Positions 10,693 to 18,778 of a DNA stretch of 64,000 nt are shown one piece after another (position 1 is the first letter of the stretch; each line of letters begins with the position of its first letter). The notes beneath the pieces are model-generated. The model worked only from the letters and a program-made list of their open reading frames with translations. It was not told where the DNA came from and did no database searches. Origin of the DNA: Shinella sp. H4-D48 (GTDB taxonomy: Bacteria > Pseudomonadota > Alphaproteobacteria > Rhizobiales > Rhizobiaceae); NCBI RefSeq assembly GCF_022637395.1, contig NZ_CP093337.1, positions 914,001 through 978,000 on the forward strand, given 5' to 3'. Position numbers and translations under genes: made by a program.

Positions 10693-12102
10693 TCAGTCCT
10701 CCAGTACCCAGGTGTCCTTCGTGCCGCCGCCCTGGCTGGAGTTGACCACCAGCGAGCCTTCTTTCAGCGCCACGCGGGTCAGCCCGCCGGGAATGATCTG
10801 CACCTTGTCGGACACGAGCACATATGGTCGAAGGTCGACGTGCCGCGGCGCGATGCCCTTGTTGACCATGATGGGAACGGTGGAAAGCGACAGCGTCGGC
10901 TGCGCGATATAGTTGGAGGGCCGGGCCTTCAGCTTCTCGGCGAAGGCCGCACATTCCTTCCTCGACGCGGTGGGGCCGACCAGCATGCCGTAGCCGCCGG
11001 AGCCGTGCACTTCCTTCACGACGAGTTCGCTCAGGTGTTCGAGAACGTATTTCAGGCTGTCCTCTTCCGAGCAGCGCCAGGTCGGCACGTTCTCCAGCAT
11101 GGCCTTGCGGCCGGTATAGAACTCGACGATCTCCGGCATGTAGGAATAGATCGCCTTGTCGTCCGAAATGCCGGTGCCGGGCGCGTTGGCGATGGTGATG
11201 TTGCCGGCACGGTAGACGTCCATGATGCCGGGGATGCCGAGTGCGGAATCCGGCCGGAAGGTCAGCGGGTCGAGGAAATCATCGTCGACGCGGCGGTAGA
11301 GCACATCGATGGCCTCGTAGCCGCGCGTCGTGCGCATCTTCACCTTGCCGTCCACGACGCGCAGGTCCGAGCCTTCCACCAGTTCCACGCCCATCATGTC
11401 GGCCAGGAAGGCGTGTTCGTAATAGGCGGAGTTGAAGATACCGGGCGTCAGCACCGCCACGCGCGGCTTGCCCGAACAGCCGGGAGGGGCGAGCGAGGCA
11501 AGGCTCTGGCGCAGAAGCTTGGGATAGTCCTCGACGGGCCGCACCTTGTTGATGTGGAACAGCTCCGGGAACATCTGCATCATGGTTTCCCGGTTTTCCA
11601 GCATGTAGCTGACGCCGGAAGGGGTGCGGGCATTGTCTTCCAGCACGTAGAACTGGTCTTCGCCCGTGCGCACGATGTCGGTGCCGACGATATGGGTGTA
11701 GACGCCGCCCGGCGGCTTGAAGCCGATCATCTGCGGCAGGAAGGCCTCGTTGCGCTCGATCAGCTCGCGGGGAATGCGGCCGGCCTTGATGATTTCCTGC
11801 TTGTGGTAAATGTCGTCGAGAAAGGCGTTGAGGGCGATGACCCGCTGTTCGATGCCCTGGGCGAGCTTGCGCCATTCTCGGCCGGAAATGATGCGGGGGA
11901 TGATGTCGAAGGGGATGAGCTTTTCGGAGCTGTCTTCGTGACCGTAGACCGCGAAGGTGATGCCGGTCTTTCGAAAGAGGTTTTCGGCTTCCTTCGATTT
12001 GGCAATCAGGCGGGCCCGATCCTGCCCCTCGTACCATTCATGATAGTTTTCGTAAGGCTGGCGCGGATTTGAAACCGCATTCATCATTTCGTCAAATGCC
12101 AA
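10693..12102 (-). CDS. Circularly permuted ATP-grasp protein (COG2308 family)
   Basis: This product of about 469 residues belongs to the circularly permuted ATP-grasp type 2 family. Members are predicted ATP-dependent carboxylate-amine ligases. Diagnostic stretches include ALNAFLDDIYHKQEIIKAGRIP near residue 100, VLTPGIFNSAYYEHAFLA in the middle and HGSGGYGMLVGP toward the C terminus. The start is uncertain. A TTG (12102) with AAGGGGAA upstream gives a protein beginning (M)AFDEMMN, which matches where relatives begin; ATG codons at 12126 or 12153 have no good ribosome-binding site. It heads the operon with the alpha-E and transglutaminase-like genes. Confidence 0.87.
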   Translation of the reverse strand: MAFDEMMNAVSNPRQPYENYHEWYEGQDRARLIAKSKEAENLFRKTGITFAVYGHEDSSEKLIPFDIIPRIISGREWRKLAQGIEQRVIALNAFLDDIYHKQEIIKAGRIPRELIERNEAFLPQMIGFKPPGGVYTHIVGTDIVRTGEDQFYVLEDNARTPSGVSYMLENRETMMQMFPELFHINKVRPVEDYPKLLRQSLASLAPPGCSGKPRVAVLTPGIFNSAYYEHAFLADMMGVELVEGSDLRVVDGKVKMRTTRGYEAIDVLYRRVDDDFLDPLTFRPDSALGIPGIMDVYRAGNITIANAPGTGISDDKAIYSYMPEIVEFYTGRKAMLENVPTWRCSEEDSLKYVLEHLSELVVKEVHGSGGYGMLVGPTASRKECAAFAEKLKARPSNYIAQPTLSLSTVPIMVNKGIAPRHVDLRPYVLVSDKVQIIPGGLTRVALKEGSLVVNSSQGGGTKDTWVLED

Positions 12103-12419
12103 AGGCGTGTTCCCCTTTTTTCCCATTTGAGTACAACACAAGGGGCAATGCAAGAACCATGCTCAATTAGCTATGAAGAATTCGCGTCGGAGTTGGACTG
12201 CCCGCTCCGCCCGATGACTCGGCCCTTCGCTGCCGCCTGCGGGGCCACGCAGAGCAGCTGGTGGCATCGACTAGAAAACTGATTGCCGAAAAAAACGGCA
12301 GATGCCGAAAGGCTCATCGGCCACGCTTTTGCTGAACCTAAGTTTCAGGGAAATTCCTTTGACCGGTGTCGGGTCTGGTCCTATCGCTCGCGTACGAATG
12401 TCCTCCTGCCGGTAATCCC
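12103..12419. other. Intergenic region between divergent genes
   Basis: About 317 bp separate the ATP-grasp gene (minus) from the DMT transporter (plus), so promoters for both should lie here. A GC-rich middle part (about 12200-12255) and a small hairpin with an A-rich loop (TGCCG/CGGCA around 12285-12300) are visible. I see no convincing gene; a GTG in frame with the transporter at 12366 is an alternative start for it. Confidence 0.5.
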
Positions 12420-13304
12420 ATGTCGCTCGACCGCCTGGCGCCTGCCATCTTCGTTCTGCTCTGGTCGACCGGCTGGGTCGTCGCGAAATATGCAACGATC
12501 GTTTCCGAACCGCTGACCTTCCTCAGCATCCGCTATCTCGTCGCCGCGGTGTTGTTTGCCGGCCTGTGTCTGGCGTCGGGCGTGTCCTGGCCGCGTGATG
12601 GGCGCACCGTCGCCCACGCCGTCATTTCCGGCGCCTTCCTGCACGGCTTGTATCTCGGCGCGCTGTGGTGGGCGATCGGGCAGGGGGTGCCGGCGGCGCT
12701 CTCGTCCATCATCGCCGCGCTGCAGCCGCTGATGACGGCGCTCGCCGCCCCGTTCTTCATCGGCGAGCGATTGAGCACAACACAGAAGGCGGGCCTTGGT
12801 CTCGGCTTTTCCGGCGTGCTGCTTGCCGTCGTGCCGAAGTTCTTCGGCCACGGCGCGTCGGAAATTCCTGCCTTCGCCATCATCATCAATATGCTCGGCA
12901 TGGCCGCCGTCACCTATGGCACGATCTACCAGAAGCAATATCTGCGCACGGGCGACATCAGGGCGATCGCCACGCTGCAATATATCGGCGCGGTGATCGT
13001 CACCGTGCCCTTCGCGCTGGCGCTGGAGACCCAGCATGTCGATTTCGGCTTTGCCTTCGTCGCGCTGCTCGCCTGGTCCGTGCTGGGCATTTCGATGGGA
13101 GCGATCCTGCTGCTGCTCTATCTTCTGCGCCGCGGCCAGGTCTCGCGCGCGGCCTCGCTGATCTATCTCGTGCCGCCGCTCGCAGCCCTTCAGGCCGCAG
13201 CGGTTTTTGGAGAAGAACTGACCGTCCCGATGATCCTCGGCACCGCCATCGTGGTCGCCGGTGTCTATCTCACCAACCGCAAGGACATCGCCGCTGCGGC
13301 GTGA
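12420..13304 (+). CDS. DMT superfamily transporter (EamA family)
   Basis: This 294-residue inner-membrane protein has about ten hydrophobic segments and the internal two-fold EamA repeat. The first repeat opens APAIFVLLWSTGWVVAKYA and the second opens near residue 150 with PAFAIIINMLGMAAVTYGTIYQK. EamA proteins usually export metabolites or amino acids, but the substrate cannot be told from sequence. I prefer MSLDRLAP as the start because the membrane domain begins right after it; a GTG 54 nt upstream in frame is possible. It converges on the penicillin-binding protein gene with a 24-bp gap. Confidence 0.88.
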   Translation: MSLDRLAPAIFVLLWSTGWVVAKYATIVSEPLTFLSIRYLVAAVLFAGLCLASGVSWPRDGRTVAHAVISGAFLHGLYLGALWWAIGQGVPAALSSIIAALQPLMTALAAPFFIGERLSTTQKAGLGLGFSGVLLAVVPKFFGHGASEIPAFAIIINMLGMAAVTYGTIYQKQYLRTGDIRAIATLQYIGAVIVTVPFALALETQHVDFGFAFVALLAWSVLGISMGAILLLLYLLRRGQVSRAASLIYLVPPLAALQAAAVFGEELTVPMILGTAIVVAGVYLTNRKDIAAAA

Positions 13305-13328
13305 CCGAACACCGTTCTGCACAGCTTG

Positions 13329-15068
13329 CTAGTAGTCCACAAGCTCCAGTGGATTGTCCGTCGTTCCGAACGTGGGTTGCACGCCGAGAAGGGCGGCCGA
13401 GCGTGAAATGATCTCCTTGGTTATGGGTGCGGCGGTCGAGGCCGCGGTGCGTCCGCCGTTCTCGCCGGTCTTCGGCGCGTCGACGAATGTCAGCACGACA
13501 TAGCGTGGCTTCGCCATCGGAAAGCCGGCGATAAAGGCATTGAAGTTGATGTCCTTGGCGTATCGCCCGTTGATCACCTTGTCGGCCGTGCCGGTCTTGC
13601 CGCCGACGTCGAAGCCCTCGACCTGCGCGGAGCGGCCGGAGCCGTTCATGCCGTTCCAGCGATAGAGGAAGCGCATGTCGTCGCTGGTCTTGTTCTTCAC
13701 CACCGCGCGGGCGATCTCGTCTGCGGCGTCTTTCGAGCGGGGAAGGAAGGTCGGATTGATGAGGTTTCCGCCGTTGATGAGCGCCGCCGCTGCAACCGCC
13801 GTCTGAAGCGGCGTGGTGGCGACGCCGTGGCCGAAGGAGATGGTGACGGAGTTGATCTTCTTCCATATCCGCGGCTGGGTGGGGGTCGCAACGCCCGGCA
13901 TCTCGGTTTCCATCTTCGACAACAGGCCAAGCCGGGTCAGGAATTCGCGATGCCCGTCCATGCCGACCCGGTCGGCAACGGCGGCCGTGCCGATATTGGA
14001 GGAATACTGGAACACTTCGGGGATGGTGAGAGGCCGGTTCTTGCCTCTGAAATCGCGGATGGTGAAGCCGCCCATGCGGATGGGGCGTGAGGCATCGACG
14101 ACGGAAGACAGCGTGATATGCCCCGCATCCAGTCCCATGGCGAGCGTGAAGCCCTTGAACGTCGAGCCCATTTCGAAGGTGGCGTTGCTCACCCGGTTGA
14201 ACCAGCCCTTTTCATACTCCCGGTCGATGCTGCCGTCGGCCAGCGTGCGCGAGGGCTGGTTGGGATCGTAATCCGGCACGGAGGCCATGGCGAGCACCTC
14301 GCCGGTCTCGGCATCAACGATGACCGCACCGGCCGCTTCCGCCTCGTATTTCGTCATCGCACTCTGGACGACATCGCGTACGATGTGCTGGACGCGCAGG
14401 TCGATCGACAGGCGAACGGGTTCCATGCGCGTATCGTTCGTCAGCCCCGCCGCCCTGAGATCGGCATAACCCTGCTGGTCGATATAGCGTTCCATGCCGG
14501 CAAGGCCGAGATTGTCGATGTTCACGTGTCCTACGACGTGGGCCGCGGTCGAGCCGCCGGGATAGAAGCGCCGCTTTTCCGGGCGAAAACCGATACCGGG
14601 GATACCGAGCGCGAGAATGTCGGCCTGCTGGCGCGGCGTAAGCTGGCGGCGCAGCCATTGAAACGCCGACTTCGATTTGAGCCTGCGGTGCGTTTCGCTC
14701 CAGTCGAGGTCGGGAATGACGGTGGCGAGCTTCTCGATCACCTCGTCGGCATCGATTACCCTGCGCGGCTCGGCATAGAGCGAGACGGTGTTGATATCCG
14801 TCGCCAGGAGTTGTCCGTGACGGTCGAGGATATCGGGGCGCGAGGCGACGGTGTGCTGGTTGAAGTTGATGGCACCCGCCGTCAGCGTATCGGTGAGACC
14901 GTATTGCACCAGGCGCGCGCCGACGCCGGTATAGAGCAAGATGAAGCCGACAATGAGCAAGGCAATGCGTCGGCGCGGGTCAGGCCGTGAAAGCAGCACG
15001 CCGCGGTTCGCCTTGGCCCGGATGGTGAAATGGGCGCGGCTCCTCAGCCTGACGATGAAGGATATCAT
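13329..15068 (-). CDS. Penicillin-binding protein 2 / FtsI-like transpeptidase
   Basis: This is a class B penicillin-binding protein of about 579 residues. A single N-terminal membrane segment (IALLIVGFILLYTGVGARLVQ) is followed by a dimerisation domain and a transpeptidase domain. The active-site motifs are all present: SxxK in GSTFKGF, SxN in YSSNIGT and KTG in GGKTGTADK. It would cross-link peptidoglycan in the periplasm. FtsI normally lies in the division and cell-wall cluster next to murE, but here the neighbours are unrelated, so this may be a second FtsI-type enzyme. The ATG giving MISFIVRLRS was chosen; an ATG 42 nt upstream is also in frame, and neither has a clear ribosome-binding site. 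Confidence 0.9.
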   Translation of the reverse strand: MISFIVRLRSRAHFTIRAKANRGVLLSRPDPRRRIALLIVGFILLYTGVGARLVQYGLTDTLTAGAINFNQHTVASRPDILDRHGQLLATDINTVSLYAEPRRVIDADEVIEKLATVIPDLDWSETHRRLKSKSAFQWLRRQLTPRQQADILALGIPGIGFRPEKRRFYPGGSTAAHVVGHVNIDNLGLAGMERYIDQQGYADLRAAGLTNDTRMEPVRLSIDLRVQHIVRDVVQSAMTKYEAEAAGAVIVDAETGEVLAMASVPDYDPNQPSRTLADGSIDREYEKGWFNRVSNATFEMGSTFKGFTLAMGLDAGHITLSSVVDASRPIRMGGFTIRDFRGKNRPLTIPEVFQYSSNIGTAAVADRVGMDGHREFLTRLGLLSKMETEMPGVATPTQPRIWKKINSVTISFGHGVATTPLQTAVAAAALINGGNLINPTFLPRSKDAADEIARAVVKNKTSDDMRFLYRWNGMNGSGRSAQVEGFDVGGKTGTADKVINGRYAKDINFNAFIAGFPMAKPRYVVLTFVDAPKTGENGGRTAASTAAPITKEIISRSAALLGVQPTFGTTDNPLELVDY

Positions 15069-15243
15069 TCGGGCAAAACTCACGCATGAAAACGAAGCGT
15101 AAGCCTGCATGCTGGCGGCCCGAAAGCCAACGGAAGGCCCGGCAAATGGCCGGATGCCGTTAAAACTGCATTAATATACATTTAAAATTGGCAAAGACGG
15201 CTTAACGCTTTCGTAGCGATGAAGCGCGTGTTCCACATACGAA

Positions 15244-15267
15244 AACGGCGGGCCAAAGCCCGCCGTT
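15244..15267 (-). terminator. Terminator of the DEAD-box helicase gene
   Basis: A perfect 10-bp stem (15244-15253 with 15258-15267) with a 4-nt loop lies 22 nt beyond the helicase stop. Read on the minus strand it continues into TTTTCG after an A-T-rich stem end, a typical intrinsic terminator. Confidence 0.75.
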
Positions 15268-15289
15268 CGTGTTCATCTCTGTCGTGGGC

Positions 15290-16711
15290 TCAGGCCTGTT
15301 CGCGGCGCTGGCCTTCGGACCGGCGCGGCTTGCCCTGCTGCGGGCGGCCATTGCCGCCGCCATGGTTGCGATTCTGGCGTTCGCCCTGCTTCTGGGCCGG
15401 GCGGCCGTGCTGCGGGCGCTTGGCGCCCGAAGGGGCCGCACCTTCCGTTGCCTGTGCACCGTCGCTGAAGGGCTTGCGGGCCGGGCGCTGGCCGGCGCGG
15501 CCGCTGCCGGAGCGCTGACCGCCGCCGCCGTTGCCGCGACCCTTGCGCGACTTGCCGCCGGGACCGGCGGTGATGACAGCCGGGGCTTCGCCGCTGGCAA
15601 CGGTGATCTGGATGCCCATCAGCTTTTCGATGTCGCGCAGCAGGTGCGCTTCGTCGGGTGTGCAGAAGGCGATCGCGATGCCGTCGCGGCCGTTGCGGGC
15701 CGTGCGGCCGATGCGGTGGACATAGGCGTCCGGCACTTCCGGCAGGTCGTAGTTGTAGACATGCGTGACGCCGGGAATGTCGATGCCGCGGGCAGCAACG
15801 TCGGTTGCCACGAGAACGCGGATTTCGCCGTCACGGAAGGCCTTGAGGGCGCGCTCGCGCTGGCCCTGGCTCTTGTTGCCGTGGATGGAGGCGGCCTTGA
15901 AGCCGATATGGTCGAGATGCTTCATCAGCTTCTCGGCGCCATGCTTGGTGCGCGAGAAGACGAGCGACAGGCCATCCGGATTGTCGGTGAGCGTCTTGCG
16001 CAGGATCTGCGCCTTCTGGTCCTTGCCCGGAACGTGGTGGACATACTGTTCCACCTTGTCGGCCGCCTTGCCCGGAGGGGTCACTTCGACCTTCTTCGGG
16101 TTGACGAGATATTCGCCAGCCAGTTCGCCGATCAGCTTCGGCATGGTGGCCGAGAACAGCAGCGTCTGGCGGTTCTTCGGCACCATCTTGGAAATCTTGC
16201 GCAGGTCGTGGATGAAGCCGAGGTCCAGCATCTGGTCGGCCTCGTCGAGCACGAGGTAGCGGGCCTGCGTCAGCGTCACCGATTTGCGGGCGACGAGGTC
16301 GAGCAGACGTCCGGGCGTGGCAACGAGGATGTCGGTGCCGCGGGAAAGCATTTCCGACTGCTTGTTGATGGAGGCACCGCCCACGACGGTGACGACACGC
16401 AGCGGGGTCTTCTTCACGAAGTCGCGCAGGTTTTCAGCGATCTGGTTCACCAGTTCGCGGGTCGGGGCGAGAATGAGGGCGCGGATGTTGCGCGGGTCGG
16501 GACGACGGGCGTCGGCCAGCAGCTTTTCGATCATCGGCAGGCCGAAAGCGGCCGTCTTGCCGGTGCCGGTCTGGGCGAGACCGATCAGGTCGGAGCCTTC
16601 GAGGACGAGCGGAATGGCCTTCGCCTGGATGGGCGTGGCTTTTTCGAAACCGAGGGCGGTAAGGGTATCGACGATGGTCTTCGAGAGGCCGAGGTCGTGA
16701 AAAGTGGTCAA
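15290..16711 (-). CDS. DEAD-box ATP-dependent RNA helicase
   Basis: This RhlE-type RNA helicase of about 473 residues has two RecA domains. Visible motifs are AQTGTGKT (motif I), PTRELV (Ia), DEAD within LVLDEADQMLDLG (II), FSATMPK (III) and HRIGRTARNGRDG (VI). After residue about 375 comes a basic, Gly/Arg/Gln-rich disordered tail (GGKSRKGRGNGGGGQR and similar), typical of RNA-binding extensions. I place the start at a TTG (16711) because GAAAGG lies 8 nt upstream and the product then begins (M)TTFHDLGLS as relatives do; the frame is open for another 210 nt with no supporting signal. It remodels RNA during cold shock, ribosome assembly or degradation. Confidence 0.9.
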   Translation of the reverse strand: MTTFHDLGLSKTIVDTLTALGFEKATPIQAKAIPLVLEGSDLIGLAQTGTGKTAAFGLPMIEKLLADARRPDPRNIRALILAPTRELVNQIAENLRDFVKKTPLRVVTVVGGASINKQSEMLSRGTDILVATPGRLLDLVARKSVTLTQARYLVLDEADQMLDLGFIHDLRKISKMVPKNRQTLLFSATMPKLIGELAGEYLVNPKKVEVTPPGKAADKVEQYVHHVPGKDQKAQILRKTLTDNPDGLSLVFSRTKHGAEKLMKHLDHIGFKAASIHGNKSQGQRERALKAFRDGEIRVLVATDVAARGIDIPGVTHVYNYDLPEVPDAYVHRIGRTARNGRDGIAIAFCTPDEAHLLRDIEKLMGIQITVASGEAPAVITAGPGGKSRKGRGNGGGGQRSGSGRAGQRPARKPFSDGAQATEGAAPSGAKRPQHGRPAQKQGERQNRNHGGGNGRPQQGKPRRSEGQRREQA

Positions 16712-17010
16712 GTCAAATACCTTTCGGGGCGCCAAACGCAAATCGCCGGAACGCACCATGCGTTTCCGGTTTCGTTCGGCGTCAAGAACCCCGCGTGAAT
16801 TGGGAACTTGTGGGTTGGTTGGCAGTCGTCTGCGCAGGCATCCGAAAAATGGGAGACGGATCGTTCTCTTGCGCTTGTCCTTCTTAGCATCCCGAAAGTG
16901 GGAAATCGCAGGCTCGCTCACGCGGCGGCCGAAGGGCGACGCTGGGGCTCATGTCGTTGTTTTACGGCAAAAAGTCAAGTCCTGTTTTCGCAGCTGCGAA
17001 AGCGCAACCG
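16712..17010. other. Intergenic region, possible long helicase leader
   Basis: Roughly 300 bp lie between the AlkD-like gene and the helicase, both on the minus strand. A 16-bp perfect palindrome (16986-17001) sits just beyond the AlkD stop and could be a weak terminator. The remainder would be the helicase promoter and 5' leader. RNA helicase genes are often controlled through leaders, but I see no defined riboregulator here. Confidence 0.4.
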
Positions 17011-18111
17011 TCACTCCATGCGCAGATCGAAGTCGGCCGCAGCCGATATCGCGCCGTTGATCAGCACCTCGATGCGGTGCGTTCCGGGGTAATAAACCCT
17101 GGTGGTGATCGCGCGGATGGCGTGGTCCTTGGTGATGGTCTGGCGCGCACCGGCGGGCAGGTCGAGCTGCTTCCATTTGAAGACCTTCGGCGCCAGCGTG
17201 CCGTTCGCCTTCACATGATGGATGGCGTAGTCGACCATCAGCCGTTGCGGGGCCTTGTCGCCATTCGTGACATCGATCGAGAAGCCCAGCTTGTCGCCGA
17301 AGACGACGACGGGCGTGGCGACGGTCAGCGCTGCCGTGACGCCCTTGGCGGCCGCGAAGCCGAAATTGGCGAGCGCCTTTTCATGTCCCTTCTTGAGCAG
17401 GGTGCGCGAGGCGTGGCGCAGCAATTGCCGGCGCTGCGGGGAGGCGCCCGGGATATGGCGCTCCACGAAGTCGGCGACGAGGGCAGGGTGGTCCTTGGCG
17501 ATGTCGTTCAGGCTGTTGGCGACCGAGCGGCGCACATAGTCCTCGGGGTCGTCGAGAAGGGCAATCAGAATCGGCAGGATCGGATCGGGGTTCTTGACGA
17601 GGCCGGGCAGGCGCATGGCCCAGGGCAGGCGGGGACGGGTGCCCTCGCTGGCGAGCCGGCGAACATGGTGATTGTCATCGCTCACCCAGCCGGAGATTTC
17701 GGCAAGCGCTCGGTCCTGATCGGCATGGATGAACCGGCGAATGCCGAATTCGGCGGTGAAATGCGGCGTCAGCGCTTTCAAAAGCGCAAGCGACAGATCG
17801 AAATGCCCGAGGCCGTATTCGGAAACGAACTGGTTGACCGGCAGCAGTGCCCATCCGGAGAGGCCGGGCTTATCCTCCGCTGGCAGGGCGCGGCGCAGGA
17901 TGGCGGCGGCAGCGGGATAATCAGCCGGAAGGGTCTGCGCCAACGCGTGCTTGATCTGATCGGCCCGCTGCATCAGCTCGAGCGCATCCATATCCACCGT
18001 CGCCAGATCGTTGAACCGGCTGCCGTCGAAATCGGGTGCTGCGCGGGAGATATGCGCGGCCATCTCCTTCACGAGCCCGGGATGCAGCAGATTTTTCAGC
18101 GGTTCGGCCAT
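17011..18111 (-). CDS. AlkD-like DNA alkylation repair protein
   Basis: This 366-residue protein is built of HEAT-like helical repeats of the DNA alkylation repair (AlkC/AlkD) family. Repeats are visible in stretches such as DPILPILIALLDDPEDYVRRSVANSLNDIAKDHP around the middle. Family members are DNA glycosylases that excise positively charged alkylated bases. The C-terminal 100 residues look like a separate beta-rich domain (VVVFGDKLGFSIDVTN onward). The start MAEPLKNLL is fixed by AGGAGA eight bases upstream; the open frame beyond it is spurious. It is divergent from the host-attachment gene. The glycosylase function is inferred from the family. Confidence 0.82.
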   Translation of the reverse strand: MAEPLKNLLHPGLVKEMAAHISRAAPDFDGSRFNDLATVDMDALELMQRADQIKHALAQTLPADYPAAAAILRRALPAEDKPGLSGWALLPVNQFVSEYGLGHFDLSLALLKALTPHFTAEFGIRRFIHADQDRALAEISGWVSDDNHHVRRLASEGTRPRLPWAMRLPGLVKNPDPILPILIALLDDPEDYVRRSVANSLNDIAKDHPALVADFVERHIPGASPQRRQLLRHASRTLLKKGHEKALANFGFAAAKGVTAALTVATPVVVFGDKLGFSIDVTNGDKAPQRLMVDYAIHHVKANGTLAPKVFKWKQLDLPAGARQTITKDHAIRAITTRVYYPGTHRIEVLINGAISAAADFDLRME

Positions 18112-18319
18112 CGGTCTTCTCCTGTCGGTGGGCGACTTTACCGGGCGTCTCCGCCAAGGTGATAGAGGCGCTCGCAGCTTTCCAACAGCTTCGTGAGTGC
18201 GGACACCCGGAACCTGAAGGGGCGCGTTGCGTTGGATGATACGCATCCGGCCACAATCATGTGGGATGCTTCTCGACGCAGATGATCTGCACCGATGAAC
18301 CTTGCTACGGGAGTGAAAT

Positions 18320-18772
18320 ATGACCGCTACGACTTGGATTCTCGCCGCCGACGGCAATCAGGCCCGCCTTCTGAAAGGCGTGAACCTGCTGAAGGACGAA
18401 TCGCAGAGCCCTGAGCAGGAGGTCTTCCGCTGGGAACCGAAGCGAGTGCAGGACATCATGGCCGACAAGCCTGGCCGCAGCCATTCCTCGGTCGGCCCCG
18501 GCCGCTCCGCCATGGAGTATTCCAGCGATCCGGTGCGCGATGAACAGCAGAAGTTCACCGCTGAAGTTGCCGGGCGGATTGATGATTACGCTGCCGAAGG
18601 CGCCTTCGACCGGCTCGTCGTCTGCGCCGCTCCGCAGACGCTCGGCGATCTGCGCAACAAGCTCTCCGACAAATCCCGCACGCTGACCATGGCCGAGATC
18701 GACAAGAACTTTTCGAACCTGCCGACGGAAAAGCTCATTTCATCCGTCCGCTCGATCATGTTCAACGCCTGA
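18320..18772 (+). CDS. Host attachment family protein
   Basis: This 150-residue protein belongs to the family named after an Agrobacterium attachment protein (AtsE; domain 'protein required for attachment to host cells'). It starts MTATTWILAADGNQARLLK and has the conserved C-terminal segment FDRLVVCAAPQTLGDLRNKL, followed by a conserved EIDKNFSNLP region. It has no signal peptide, so it is probably cytoplasmic. The fold resembles the archaeal release-factor-like (baeRF) proteins, which makes a direct adhesive role doubtful. GGGAG precedes the ATG by 6 nt. The stop lies 6 bp from the stop of the convergent MttB-like gene. Confidence 0.85.
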   Translation: MTATTWILAADGNQARLLKGVNLLKDESQSPEQEVFRWEPKRVQDIMADKPGRSHSSVGPGRSAMEYSSDPVRDEQQKFTAEVAGRIDDYAAEGAFDRLVVCAAPQTLGDLRNKLSDKSRTLTMAEIDKNFSNLPTEKLISSVRSIMFNA

Positions 18773-18778
18773 TTTCGT

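Noticed and set aside
10675-12072. A 465-codon open frame antisense to the ATP-grasp gene
   Set aside because: The opposite strand has a conserved protein with coupled neighbours; this frame is compositional.
12366-12419. Upstream GTG as start of the DMT transporter
   Set aside because: It adds 18 non-conserved residues ahead of the first membrane segment; possible but less likely.
15269-16798. A 509-codon open frame antisense to the helicase
   Set aside because: The helicase motifs lie on the minus strand; this frame has only low-complexity Ala/Gly/Arg sequence.
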